Below, one piece after another: positions 36,669 through 48,650 of a stretch of 64,000 nucleotides of DNA. This stretch comes from Ricordea florida (taxonomy: Eukaryota > Cnidaria > Anthozoa > Corallimorpharia > Ricordeidae): assembly GCA_949710005.1 (NCBI GenBank), contig OX453287.1, positions 18,375,017 to 18,439,016 on the forward strand, read 5' to 3'. Position 1 is the first letter of the stretch. Every line of letters begins with the position of its first letter. The position numbers and the translations under genes were made by a program. The notes below the pieces were generated by a model. It had not been told where the DNA came from. It did no database searches and saw only the letters and a program-made list of their open reading frames with translations.

Positions 36669-38221
36669 GTTAATGCGACCAGGGGTAGAAATCATGGTTG
36701 AAATCAGGGAAGTGGCGAAAGTTACCAGACAATAATACTCAACGGCAATGAAAATTACAGAAGTCACATGATCAATTAAAATGTTGGCAAAAGGCAAATC
36801 AACATTTGCAAACAACATTTACTGTACTTTAGCCATTACCCTGGTCTTGTATTTACATGTAAAAGTCCGTTTGAAGCCCGAGGTTCGGTTTTTAACAGGG
36901 CCGTATTTAGGTAGTGTCCATGAAATTGAAGAAATGGCAACGCGAAACAGCTGTTCCTGGCGCAGTGGCATCGCAGTCGCCCTTCAATCTGATGTTTCGC
37001 CACAGGCGTCCCAAGCTCACATTACGAGTGTGAGATTAGGACGCCTGAAGAGAGTGACAGAATGAAACTATAACAGCCAAAAAAAAACCAACTAATTCGA
37101 TGAATCAACACCAAAAATCACAGGGATACATCAAAAGTAAATCTCCTTTATAGAAAAATAATTAAGAATAATGATGTTTAGTGTTCGCAGACCTCAGTAT
37201 TTTCTGCTCATACTTAGTCTCAACGGTCGGTTGCAACGCGACACCACAGGCGAACTAAGCTCTCAAGCTCTCAAGCGTAAGCTTGGGACGCCTGCGGTTT
37301 CGCGAGTGCTCGAGTTCAAACCTCAAAAGATGATGTCTTATTCTCTTATTGTAAATACACGTCACGCGCTATGCCAGAAATGTAGAAAAATCATTTAGAT
37401 TTGTAACTACGATGAAAACAAATATAAAAAAAATGGAACTCAATCGAATCTTTAACGTCATACCAGAGGCATCCCACGGATAAACTTTTATGCCCTTTAT
37501 TCTACACGCCCAAGAGCCTGGTTGTATCATTATTTTACACTGTGGCTGCTAGTGTAAATTCAACAGACCACAAATTAAGCACTGGTTTTTAACTTTCTTT
37601 TTCACAAACAAATGCCTGAAAATGGTGTCTAGATTTCTTCACGTAAAATGCAAAACAAATGTGAAAGGTCCGGCCAATTTGCTTTCCCAGCGCAGTGTTA
37701 AACTGCATAAATTTGGGAACATATGAATAATCTTAAGATTATCTCAAGATTTGGTGATGTCTGAAGATATTTTGCCTGATGCCACGCCTGCGCACATCGA
37801 TTTCTTCCTTTGTTTTATACTAATTATGATACATTATCAACATTATCATACATTAGCATAGCCAAAAACAAAGGGAGAAAAATTTTTAAACCAAGGATAA
37901 AATTGAACCACAACATGTAGTTGGCTTCTGGGTGGCAAATAGTGACTTGAATTCAAGCACGCCACTGGTACCTATCTTTCCTTTTCCTTTTGAAATGTCT
38001 TTCAGTCTTTTTTGACTAAGACAAGAGAAGTTCTTAACAGAGGCGCGTATATATATATACGTAAAATATAATTGACAGAACATAAGTAAGATTTTCAGAG
38101 AGTCGTAACTCTGCTTTCGTTTGTTAGCATTTTGATCGATCTTAGTTTCTGATATTCTGTGCGTGAAAGAGAAATAAATTCACTCACCTCTTCTTTTTAC
38201 TTCCTTCAAATGACCTATGAG
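36669..38221. other. Non-coding interval
   Basis: No supported gene. Two related GC-rich phrases around CAGGCGTCCCAAGCTCAC (37002) and AAGCTTGGGACGCCTGCGG (37277) are inverted to each other, perhaps edges of an old element. Confidence 0.35.
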
Positions 38222-38560
38222 CAAGAGAAAATGAGGAAAGAGAACATAACCCCGTCTGATATGATAAGAGAAAGTGAGGAAAGAGAACATAACCCCGTCT
38301 GATATGATAAGAGAAAGTGAGGAAAGAGAACAACCCCGTCTGATATGGTAAGAAAAAACGAGGAAAGAGAATATAACTCCGTCTGATATGATAAGAAAAA
38401 ACGAGGAAAGAGAACATAACCCCGTCTGATATGATAAGAAAAAACGAGGAAAGAGAACACAACCCCGTCTGATATGATAAGAAAAAACGAGGAAAGAGAA
38501 CATAACCCCGTCTGATATGATAAGAAAAAACGAGGAAAGAGAACATAAACCCGTCTGATA
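38222..38560. repeat. 43-bp minisatellite, about 8 copies
   Basis: Unit contains GAGGAAAGAGAACATAACCC and CGTCTGATATGATAA. It abuts the MITE at 38561, and related single copies flank the second MITE copy at 40770-40825. Confidence 0.88.
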
Positions 38561-38698
38561 TGATAAGGGGACAGAATCTATTTTAAGCGCCGAATCTATT
38601 TATATCTCGTTCCATGGCTGCACGATTTCCACGTGCGCATTGAAATTACAACCACGTGATGAGAAGGACATCTAAAAATAGATTCTGTCCCCTTATCA
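38561..38698. mobile_element. MITE, TGATAAGGGG family, copy 1
   Basis: Inverted ends TGATAAGGGGACAGAATCTA; the core is shared with 40826-40996 in reverse orientation. Confidence 0.8.
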
Positions 38699-40599
38699 TA
38701 GTAAGAGAGCCCAGTATGGAAGATATGTTCTCTTACTTCAAACCGCAACCTAGCAGTTTGCTAAGCTATAGGAATCGTACTTACGAAAATGCACTTCCCA
38801 TTGGACAAGCGGAAAAACGCGCTGTCTAGAAAGCTGAAGGTAAAATAACGCCGTCTGGAAAATGCATGACTTATGCCACCAAGCTCTTAAAGAGCGCGAA
38901 ATCTTGTCGCCCCAAAGTCAATCTTCCGGTATTCATTCGTTGAGAACAATAGCACATATCTCAAGATTTGCAACTTAGTTATCATCTACTCAACAGGCCG
39001 TGGTATCAGCTTTTATTCACCAAAGTGTTGAAGTTTTAAGGACCTTGCGTTCAATTCTGAACACCAAATGACCTTCAGGCGGATAAGTCGAGTGATAAGT
39101 CCAGTCTGGGAAACGCTGATGCTTTTACAGGTTTGTACGCAAAGTGGCTACTTCACGGTCTTTAAAACTGTAAGCTAGAGATAAAATTTTGAATTCATGC
39201 CATATAAACACTTAAACTTAAGTTGAGATAGTGATGTGAGAACGTGTACTTTTTACTATAACGCATTACTCAGTCACTTAGACAAGCTGTAGAAAGTGCG
39301 GGGATTTATTGAAATAAAAATTTGAAAGCAATCACAACAGGAAATTGCGAAGACAGTGCTGCTACGAAGAGTATTTATGTCAAAGAATAAAGCCATTCTA
39401 TGATTCTAATATCCTTAAAATCAACGACAACTGAGATTGATTTGTACCTGAGCAGGTCGACAGCAGGAGGAAACGCTAAATAGAAAATGACGCCATTCAG
39501 CGAAAATGCGCTATTTCTCTGTGTACACGCTTATTAACAATTGCATAGTACTTGTTTCTTCCCCAAGAAGACGAAAGAGAAACTTGTAAGACCAGCTGTT
39601 CGCATGAAGCGCAAACAATGATATTGTTGCTAACATTTTTTTCAATTTTAACATTATAATTCCTAAAGGCGCTCGGTCTTAAGTGTCATGTCAAATGCTT
39701 TAACGACAAGACATTTGCGCCGGCCACGTCAAAGAGTGGCAAATAAATATAAAAATAAAAGAAAATGAAGCTGGCGCAAGTTGAAACCTACGACAGGAAG
39801 TTTACCAAAAGGCAAAAATCGTTTGCATTGGCGGTGCGTTTCCAAAGTAATGCATTTTATTCAGCAAATATGCTCGGCATCAAAGTGAACCTAAGATTAC
39901 TTTTCGATTTTTTTTGTCATGCTGATCGCGGATCAAATGTAGGTTTATATATATACATTTGTCTCACGAGGAATAATATATTCAATTTACATGAATGAAA
40001 AACAGTCATTCACCCCTGCAATCAGGCCAAACAGTGAAACTGATACTGTCCGGTAGCTTTCCAAGGAATATCCCACCGAGCTAACAACTAACTTATAGTT
40101 ACGTAGTTCACGGGACTTAAATTTAGCTATTTTTTAAAAAAATGGCCAAATTAAAATACCGCGCAAAAAGCTTTCGCGAAAATTAATCACACGAAATTTA
40201 ATACCCTGCTATATAGTTATTAAATCAATTTGGCCTCTAAAGAGGAACCATTTGAAGAACGAACAAATTCCTTCAGCCGTAAACACAATTCGACGGTGTC
40301 ATGTAGTATTTTAGCACAGCTCTACTTCGTTGCAAAGTGACATGTCGATCTATGCACAGTTTTTTTTTCTTGTGAAATAGTTTTGCTCGGTGTAATGGGA
40401 ACTATTGGAAAATTCAAATCAGTCGACACTATTCTCAGACTGTTTGTCAATGGAGATTACTAATTTGACAATTTTCGCGAAATTGTGTTCTCTCATAATA
40501 CATTTTTTGGACAGATCGCGAAATTTAAGTCCCTGTGCCATTTTCGCGAAAATAGGTTAACAATAAGGTAGATGGGGTTTACTTTAGAAGTGAATTGAA
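38699..40599. other. Non-coding interval
   Basis: No supported gene. TTTTCGCGAAA-type phrases recur at 40170, 40470 and 40540, likely fragments of an old repeat. Confidence 0.4.
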
Positions 40600-40825
40600 G
40601 TAAAAACAGAAACCTATAAGAAACGCGTAACGGCCTCTGAATGTCTTCAACCACAACTTGTCCACATTCAATCCACCAAGTACCACACTTGGAAAACAAC
40701 AGAAACCAAATTAACTTGCTTAGATCATTAACTATTTAATTCTGTAATAGCTGCATTATCATAGATAGTATTAGCAAGAGAAAATGAGGTAAGAGAACAC
40801 ATCTCCATACTGGTTTCTCTTACTA

Positions 40826-40996
40826 TGATAAGGGGACAGAATCGATTTTTAGATCCGGAAACTATTTTAACTGACCAATGTCTGATGTCCTTCTCATCAC
40901 GTGGTTGTAATTTCAATTCGCCATGGGGAAACCGCGCAGCCATGGAACGAGATATAAATAGATTCCGCGCTAAAAATAGATTCTGTCCCCTTATCA
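40826..40996. mobile_element. MITE, TGATAAGGGG family, copy 2
   Basis: Same inverted ends as copy 1, opposite orientation, slightly longer core. Confidence 0.8.
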
Positions 40997-41029
40997 TATC
41001 ACATGTAACATAAATACATTTGTATTATG

Positions 41030-41170
41030 ACTTGTAATTTATTTATTTATTTGTCCAAATGCATACCGGCCTAAATCAGCCTTAAAGTTTGCTACCTGCT
41101 GGTCTGCTTAAATATAAAAAAATATTCTTCTGATTGTAAATAAATTTGTTGTTGTTGTTGTTGTTTGTTG
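41030..41170 (+). repeat. LINE 3'-end remnant with GTT microsatellite
   Basis: TTATTTATTTATTTGTCC, then TTGTAAATAAATTTG and (TTG)n (to 41170), the look of a CR1-type 3' tail. No coding sequence is attached. Confidence 0.4.
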
Positions 41171-41184
41171 TAACTAATCAAACT

Positions 41185-41395
41185 GGCCTCAATAGCATGA
41201 CGTAGTTAGTGGAAAAATGGCTGACGCGTCGTTGTCGCAAATGTAAGTTGTTGAGCCTTTCAAGCAGGACTGTGCCAACAAACTCAGACTGGGGAAAGCA
41301 GATTCCAAATATACGTTGCACGAGAAACAATGAATCTGGACAAGATTTAAACGCGCATTACATGTTTTAAGTCTTACGGGTTTCCCGTAACAACA
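41185..41395. repeat. Segment duplicated at 46048-46265
   Basis: Both copies share CAGGACAGTGCCAACAA-like and AATCTGGACAAG stretches and an ATGGCNGACNCGTCG start-like phrase. Similarity also extends upstream (40640-40720 against 45960-46040). Confidence 0.65.
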
Positions 41396-41419
41396 GCATT
41401 TTTACTTCATGAGCAGGTT

Positions 41420-41561
41420 TTGAGTTTGGCCTTGCTGGCGTCCTCAGAGCAGTGGTATTCCGAGGCAGATCATTACTGGCCTCTTAATGAGTTGGTTTAT
41501 GGGCGTGTTTATGACTACGGAAACACCCTAAATAATGAAAGATGGCACGGAACTGTCACAG
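41420..41561 (+). CDS. Exon a: N-terminal part
   Basis: Acceptor-like GAGCAG before 41420, donor GTAAAG at 41562. Encodes a hydrophobic LSLALLASS-type stretch and HYWPLNEL, the common opening of LamG-3 domains. Confidence 0.6.
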
Positions 41562-44500
41562 GTAAAGCAAGTCAAGGGTGTTAGCCTTTTCTTAGAGTCG
41601 ATGTGGCTTTTGCGATAGGCAAAGTCAATATAGTTACAAGTAGCGGATTGATATTTGTTAAGCAACACAGTGTGGTCCATGTATAGTTTGATATTTGGCG
41701 TTTAAATGATAAGCAGTCAATAAGTGTAATAGACTGTCATAGTTATAAAAATTTATATAGAGTCAAATCCACGAGTTGCATGCTTGTGTTGTACAGTGTA
41801 GGTTTGTGACGCATTGTCCTGTACAAGCTGTTAAATTCAATTTTGCGTTAAAACTAAACTAATCCTGGACGGTGACATTGATTAACTTGATGTCAAACCC
41901 GGTTAATATATATATACACTACAAGACAATAATCACCATTCCACATGTTGACAAGCTCATGTTTAGAGCATTTTTGCAGCTAGCTGTAGGGCACATCCCT
42001 GGTGTTTGTAGACAGTAGCGAATCCGTAAATCATTTCCTTTGGTTATTCTATTCATTATTATTCATGGCAGGAGGGGCAGAAGTCACGTGGTCTCCTCCA
42101 CGGCTTGCCCTTAGCCTGAGCGGAAAAGACGCCTGGTTGGAGCTTGGGACGAGATACAATGCTTGTTACATTGAAGTGCAGCACTGTAACTCAAGCGGGT
42201 TCACGCTAGCAATTTGGGTGAAATTTGGTGATGCTAACAGAGCCAAAAAAGGATTGTTCTTGTTCGGAGGTGGTGATTGCGGACTCACAGTTAGTCGGAC
42301 AATCGATGGAAAGATAAATTGCACAATGAAAAGCTTGGAGTCAAATAAGACTTGGAGTATACAAACCCTGAACAAACGTCTCGCTAAGGGAACATGGCAT
42401 CATTTAGCATTTACTTGGAATAATTCCACGGAGACATTATTCATTTATATTAATGGAACCAGGTATGTGATTGGGTTACATCAGCTGGGTATTCAATCCA
42501 TCAGGACTGGTTAATGGGAAGCGCTTTGCAAAAAGATTCGTTATCTGTCTTGGACGATGAGTCCATTGGTTTTCATGGAATGTTTGATACACTTAGTCAT
42601 AGTATGTTATGTTATGTTAAGCGTACATGCGCAGTGGCCTCTAGCCAACACGCCCGCCATTTTGGCTTGAAGTTGTGATTGTGTGAGTATAAAAAATAAT
42701 AATGGACCATTTAACACTTAACCCTGGCTCAGCACTAATCGACTTTTCAGGATCCTGGAATAAACAGTTTCTAAACGATAGCTCTTAACCCTGGATGAAC
42801 CCTTTAAGTCCCAGTAGTGCCAGCGTCCAATTCCTCTTTACAGTATTCAATGTTCATTAACCATTCAAGTTATGAGAAAAACGAAAATGATCTCCAAAAA
42901 GAGTTGTATTGATATTTAAACTAATTCTCCTCACTAGTACCATAACAAATATATGAGAACAGTTAAGAGAAAATGAATATTGATATTGGAGCTCAAAGGG
43001 TTAATGACCCAGCCGATATCTACATCTAAGACTTAATCATCGTTCTAAATTCCATTGTTTTCGCACTCTCCTTTAGCATTTCACTTATTGTTTTTCAGGT
43101 TAGAAAACGTTCGTACTGAAGTGAATTCAAATTCAACGTGCCTAGGTGGTTACTGTACATGTGATTGGTCGATGAGGGTAGGAAAGCAACCGCCGTCAAA
43201 CGGAAGTGACCCAGCGCACGTGACCTTGGAACTCGCACAGCTAGTTCTTTGGTCCAAAGTTATGAGCAACAAAACCATACTTGAAGCATCCAGAGACATA
43301 AGAGGTAAGAGAACACCTGCTCCACTCACTGATGTTGACTACTTTAAGTAGCGGTCAGCAACATAAGGTGCGCGGCGTGCGCGACAGTGTTTTGTCACAT
43401 AGGGACGCATGACCTAATTACCTTTGGCACAATTGCCGTCTCTTGTTAAAGACACGACTGTTCAGACTATAAAATACATCACTCTTTGAGTTCATATCCT
43501 CAGTAGCATGGATACTTTCTAAATCCATTCACACTCTAGTGTGGACTTTTCCGAGGTTATTTCTTGCAGTCTCGTGGTCGCTTGTCAGTCAGCTTCTCTA
43601 TATGGTTAAGGAAATATATTACGGTGGCTTGTCAATATGAGATTTATTTTCGCGCGTAGAAGCAGTACTAGTACTTTACCACACAAAAATAAAGTTCATC
43701 CCTTCACATGTACAGCTGCGGGTCTGTAATATTCTGTACATTGTATAGCTGTGATAAAATGCTGTTACAGGTGATCTAGTAAAGGTGGTTGGCAGCAGCG
43801 TGGAATCATATGTTAAAAAGGGTTAAGGAATTGCCTAATCTGGTACCCATTTTTGGATGAAAAATTTGAGTCCCAAAATCTCGAAAATACAAAACGTGGA
43901 TTTTAATGGTGAGCTCGAAAACTCTGTCTTGAGAGGTCTTGAGTCAGCCACTTCATGCGGGCGTAACTGTAGAAACGGAAATGATATTTCTCCAACTTAA
44001 GGATACTTCAACGAAGACTTCTACTTCTCTGTTCTAGGGCTATTTACATCAAACAGAGGATGTTACGGTTCGTGGTTGGCTCATTTACAATTCTGCTATC
44101 ACATCCAACCCGTTTGGGAACAAACTTGGGACGATGCTAAATTGACTTGCGAGAGATACCTTGGATCACTGGTCAGTGTTGGCAGTCAGGAAGAGTTTGA
44201 GTTTCTTGAGCATGCGTTTTACAAGTTTAAAGTTTCTACATGCATACACATTGGTTTGCAGTCCACCAAGTCAAACTGGCCGCCATTTTGGATCGATGGA
44301 AATGTTTGGAGATTTACGAAGTTGAACAGTAGCTCATACCAGAACAATACTCGTTCTTGTGCGCAGCGGCAGTTAGACGGACTGTGGTATATGCACAATT
44401 GCAGTGACAAATGTGGGTTTGTTTGCAAGAAATACAGAGGTACACCAGTTCTGCAATTAATAGTTATATTGAGTTTCTTCCAGTGACTTGAACCACTACT

Positions 44501-45490
44501 CCAATGAGATGATTTGGCTACTTCACATCAATCCGACAACGCTCACATTGTATTTGGCTACTTCTGATGCAGTATTTAAATGTTGGATATTTTCAAGCCA
44601 GCAATAGCGCATAGTTGCCGATGCAGTCCTTACATCAGCCCGTAACCCTTTACATAGATCATTGGCCCACATCCATTACCATCCAGTTTGATTGATAGCA
44701 CCTTCCTCTTGAAGAGGAGGGATCCTCATTTTAGTTCTCCTCGGATATGGGTTTATGTTCGGTGTAAAACGCACCAGTGACGTGACAAAAGATTACAAAT
44801 AAAATCCAAGCAATGCAGACCACGACAACAATGGCCTAAAACAAATAAAATCTTCACACCGCTTTACATCGAACATAAACCCAGATATGTCTCTGTCCTG
44901 GACTTTAGTAATAGTGCTATTTCCGCCGGGCGCCGCAGATAGCTTTTGATGATCCAAAGTGAGAACATGTCTCGTCTTGTGTCGTACAGTATAGAGTATT
45001 TGAAGTAAGTTCGCTCCTCGGAGCGGCGCTGAGGATTAGTTAGTATAACAACAAGAATGACAACAACAGAAACAGCGACCCTAAACCAATAAAGCCACGT
45101 GATGACAAAGCATTTCCCTTAAAAAATTACAATTCTTTATCAACTGAATCATTGTCAGGCCTGTGCAAATTGGAATGAAAAACTAACGCGTTTCATTCTC
45201 TCCTTTTCTCTTTAGCTGGCATCTTTAGAAACGCAGAGTTTGAGTGTCGTGCGCGGAAACGCGACCACAAACTTGTCGGTCATCGTGTCGCTATTCGATT
45301 GGTGGAGAATGAACTGGCGTGCGCCACTGATTGTCTTATTTATGGGTGGGGCTGTAAGTCATACAACTATCAAATGGATTACCACGTGACTGGACGACAC
45401 ATCTGTGAACTGAACTTTTCAAATCAAGAGAACAACCCAGAGAGTTTGGCCCCCAGAAGAGGTTACGAATACTGCGGGCGAGTCGCTTAA
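41420..45490 (+). CDS. Host gene: LamG - C-type lectin - PAN/Apple protein (5 exons seen)
   Basis: Exons 41420-41561, 42072-42462, 43099-43304, 44038-44439 and 45216-45490 join with agreeing phases (1, 2, 1, 1) at GT-AG borders and end in TAA at 45488. Domain order: short secreted-type N-terminal part (HYWPLNEL), laminin-G/pentraxin-like domain, C-type lectin domain, PAN/Apple domain. This is a secreted or surface recognition protein of a type expanded in cnidarians. No start codon or signal peptide start is certain: the first exon is open upstream to a stop without an in-frame ATG, so at least one exon upstream is missing. AATAAA follows at 45591. Confidence 0.82.
42072..42462 (+). CDS. Exon b: laminin-G-like domain, first part
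   Basis: Acceptor TTCATGGCAG, donor GTATGT. Contains FTLAIWVKF, LFLFGGGDCGL and WHHLAFTWNNSTETLFIYINGT, the characteristic beta-sandwich strands of LamG/pentraxin domains. Confidence 0.82.
43099..43304 (+). CDS. Exon c: laminin-G-like domain, end
   Basis: Acceptor TTTTTCAG, donor GTAAGA. Encodes Cys-x4-Cys-x-Cys (CLGGYCTC) and AQLVLWSKVMSNKTI, a usual closing helix of such domains. Confidence 0.78.
44038..44439 (+). CDS. Exon d: C-type lectin domain
   Basis: Acceptor TCTGTTCTAG, donor GTACAC. Four paired cysteines, W-EQTWDDAKLTC, GSLVSV, a WIDG-type loop (FWIDGNVW) and FVCKK. The EPN/QPD sugar-selectivity motif is absent, so canonical calcium-dependent sugar binding is doubtful. Confidence 0.85.
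44745..44889. mobile_element. MITE in intron d-e
   Basis: Inverted ends about ATATGGGTTTATGTTCGGTG and CGAACATAAACCCAGATATG with a 90-bp core. Confidence 0.7.
45216..45490 (+). CDS. Exon e: PAN/Apple domain and stop
   Basis: Acceptor TCTCTTTAG. Pattern ENELACATDCLIYGWGCKSYNY ... CELNFSN fits the PAN/Apple cysteine framework. Ends GRVA, stop TAA. Confidence 0.8.
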
Positions 45491-45590
45491 GAATGAAAAC
45501 GTTGATTTTTCGAAAAATTGTCGTTCTATCGAACGTTAATTTTACCGTGTACATCTTTGCTTTCGAAAAATTTACCGTTTTCGATTAAAG

Positions 45591-45596
45591 AATAAA
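45591..45596 (+). terminator. Poly(A) signal AATAAA
   Basis: 100 bp after the stop of the LamG-lectin-PAN gene. Confidence 0.6.
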
Positions 45597-45599
45597 GAT

Positions 45600-48109
45600 T
45601 GCAACAATAATGATTTTCGTGACGTTGGTAGGGGTGGTTTGTGAAACATACACTACTCACTGACGAAACAATGTAGATACGTTACAGTATGTTTATTGTT
45701 ATATGATGCTTAGTAAACCATGGAGATACATTACGGAGAAATATATCGATCTCTGAAGTAGATTTTACTCCCGAAGAACAGGGCAGTTTCGAACAACACT
45801 TCGCTGATCAAAACCAAAGAAGCGAAGTCAAGGTTCAGGGAAATAAACGACAAAAAAAAAACAAAATTGACTCTCTGGAAGTTGACTTTGTCCCCATGAT
45901 TGCGATAAGTTGAAATTAATTAGATACTGACAGAAATCCTCAAGACTTGAAACGTGTAGGTGCCTATGAATTTCTTAAGCCACAGCTTCTCCAAATTCAA
46001 CCTACCACGTACCATATTTGGAAAACAAAAGAAACGTAATTAACCAATTAAACTGGCTTCATTGGTGTTACGTATTTACTGGGAAATACGCGCCTCTGAG
46101 CAAAACATGGCGGACACGTCGCTGTTACAAATCAAATTGTTTGCGACGCACCATGGAAGCAGGACAGTGCCAACAAGACTGAGGCAAGCAGTTTCCAAAT
46201 ACGGTACTTGGGAAATATTGAATCTGGACAAGCTGTGAACGTGAGTTACACGTTCCAAGTCTTATGGGCTTTTGATACAGACCTATTCAGATACTAGAAG
46301 TATTGTTATCTTTTCCATTCTAAGTATCGATTATAAGTGAACACTCTGACTCCCGGATTGAAATTCAATTGCACCTTGCAAATTCACTTCACTAATATTA
46401 CGGAGATGATCTTGAGGATCTTGCATCAAATTCTCAAAACTAGTATACAGGCACGTATATGGCATCCACTAAGGAGAATTGCTGCTCAGATCATAGGAAT
46501 GTAAGTTTTAAGCAAGGTTATTTCGAACTCTTATACTCGGCAACAAGAAAGGTGAAGTAAAATCGAACTGAACCGACTGCTAACGCCATAAATTTGTATT
46601 GTTAAATACACAAAACAAGGACAGTCGTCAGAGGCGTTTCAATACAATCGTCATACTACTACATGTCCGACAAATATTTTTTTCTCTTTATACAATGGAG
46701 TCTTACAATTACGGGGGGCCTCGTTAAACAAAACATTTGTTCTCACACAATGTTGAGAAAACGTGAGTTTAGCAGTTGTCCGTTACTCGATAAACATTAC
46801 GATATTTTTAACCTCAGAATATGTCTTATAAAATATGTTTAATATATTTCTAAATAACTCCCACCTTGGTTCTCTACAAAATTGCCTCTTATTTAAGAAT
46901 TTCAATTATCGATAGGGGTATTACCAAAAACTTACATGTCCATGCAGTGAGAGATGTTTTCCTGTCTAAAATACTTGAAACTCAACCAAAGAAAATTGTT
47001 CTGCGTCAAGTCAGTAAACGCAAATATAGCTCCAAACCTCTCCGAAGATATGGTTAATAACAACAGAGTTTATGGGACGAGACATTCCGCACTTAACACC
47101 ATGGGGTTCAATAAGTTCCAAAAACAGCACAAACACACTGCCGTTTGGGGTTTACCTCGGTTTCTTTCGTTTTTCTCTTTTTTTTTTTCACTACTATTTT
47201 CCTAGTCTCTATTATTTTGTCTTCTTTTGTTTTCTTTGTTCTACGTCACTCGTGAACGTAACAGGTTTTTACACCGAGGATGAGCCGTCGTTTGAATAAA
47301 GAAGTTATTTTGTACATATTTCGTTTAGATACTTTATCAAAATATAATTCCATAATAATATTTTACCATTTGAGAGTCATGTTACCCTCTGTTTCACAAA
47401 AGTTTTAAACAAAGGAGCTTCCTAAGTTAACGAAGTCATACAATAAAAACCGAATATTGATTACCGGGGTCAAACTAAGCTATTTCAAGTTAGCAAAAAT
47501 ATGTTAACAACCTTATAGAGAAATTAAATCTTAGACGTCACTTTTATAAAAATTTAGTATATACATTTTAAATTTTAAATATACTGTAAACTTAATTTTT
47601 CTCCTTATATTGCTCATTCACTACTTCTACAGTATGGACATAAATTTTATACTCCAAAAAATTTATATGGATATAGTTTGTTTGACTCGAAGAATTCTTA
47701 TGTTTTATACCGTTTATAACTTAGACACTGATAGTTACTTCACAAATTTGAATTCATAAGACGATATTTTCTTTTATTTATTTTAGTTTTTTAATGTCCA
47801 ACTTTACTAAACCACCACGACATAAAAAAACCAAGAATGAGTTTATCAACTTTGCAACTTTCGAGACTTGAAGAAAGTGATGGTGTATGGTTGCAAGCCG
47901 TCACAGCGGGCAGTGGAGGTTGTTTATTCTGATCCCAATTTTTAGCTTTGAATGCAGTAAAATGTCTATTGAAAGATTAAATATTGGGTCAATACTGAGG
48001 AGACAATTACGAACATCATAAGCCTCTAACAAGAGCCGCGTGATAGCAGAAGCGTGACAGCAGGAACGTCACAACAGTAGCGTGAGAGTAGCAACGTGAC
48101 AAAGTCCCT
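45600..48109. other. Intergenic, AT-rich
   Basis: Holds the second copy of the duplicated segment (46048-46265), where a 43-codon frame starts MADTSLLQIKLF. No exon of a second lectin-type gene follows, so the duplication looks truncated. Confidence 0.45.
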
Positions 48110-48650
48110 TTAACTTCGCTTCCTGAACAAACCACACAACTGACAACTAACCAATTCATCATTATAGTCCACTCCCACCTTACCATTTCTGTGTTGATTA
48201 ACTGTTGGATCAAAATCATTGAACAAAACCCTCTTAACCACCACTGTCTCGGCCAGATCTCCCTCGCTCTTCTTTCGTTCCGTCGCGTACTCTAATTTTT
48301 CATCATATGACATGTTGTCGTATGCAGAAAGTCTGTTTGCAAATTCAGCTATTTCCAGCTCTTCCTTGGTTGGTTCCCTTTTCGGAATATCCAGAGGTAT
48401 CGATTCTAAAAGTTCACATAGGTCAAGATCACTGGAGTCCAAGTCGGCCTCGCGCCAGTTTCCAAGTCGATCTTGCGACTCCAAGTTGCTTGTTGCGTGA
48501 CATTTCTCTGTCTTTTGCCGCCTTCTTTTGTTTACGGTCTTGTCCTCAAGTTCACTGTCGATACTTTCAAACGTCACGTGTTTTTCAGACTTTCTCTTCT
48601 TTCTTGGCAAGATTGACTGACTATCATCTGTGTCATCTCTTGACGAATCA
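48110..48650 (-). CDS. Host terminal exon, nuclear-type protein with PP1-docking-like motif
   Basis: About 179 codons ending at the stop at 48110; acceptor TCTTTCCTCAG just upstream (minus strand), phase 2. Begins Ser/Asp-rich (SDSSRDDTDD), then basic PRKKRKSEKHVTFES: an NLS-like run directly followed by KHVTF, which fits the RVxF docking consensus for protein phosphatase 1. An acidic/Leu-rich middle and a CQLC pair close to the C-terminus follow. Family not recognised. Its upstream exons are not identified in 48651-49560. Confidence 0.6.

Noticed and set aside
38180-38546. Three overlapping frames encoding FSYHIRRG repeats
   Set aside because: Translation of the 43-bp minisatellite in several frames; no independent coding evidence.
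46866-47299. Overlapping short frames after the lectin gene
   Set aside because: AT-rich sequence, T-runs, no motifs or splice sites consistent with a gene.
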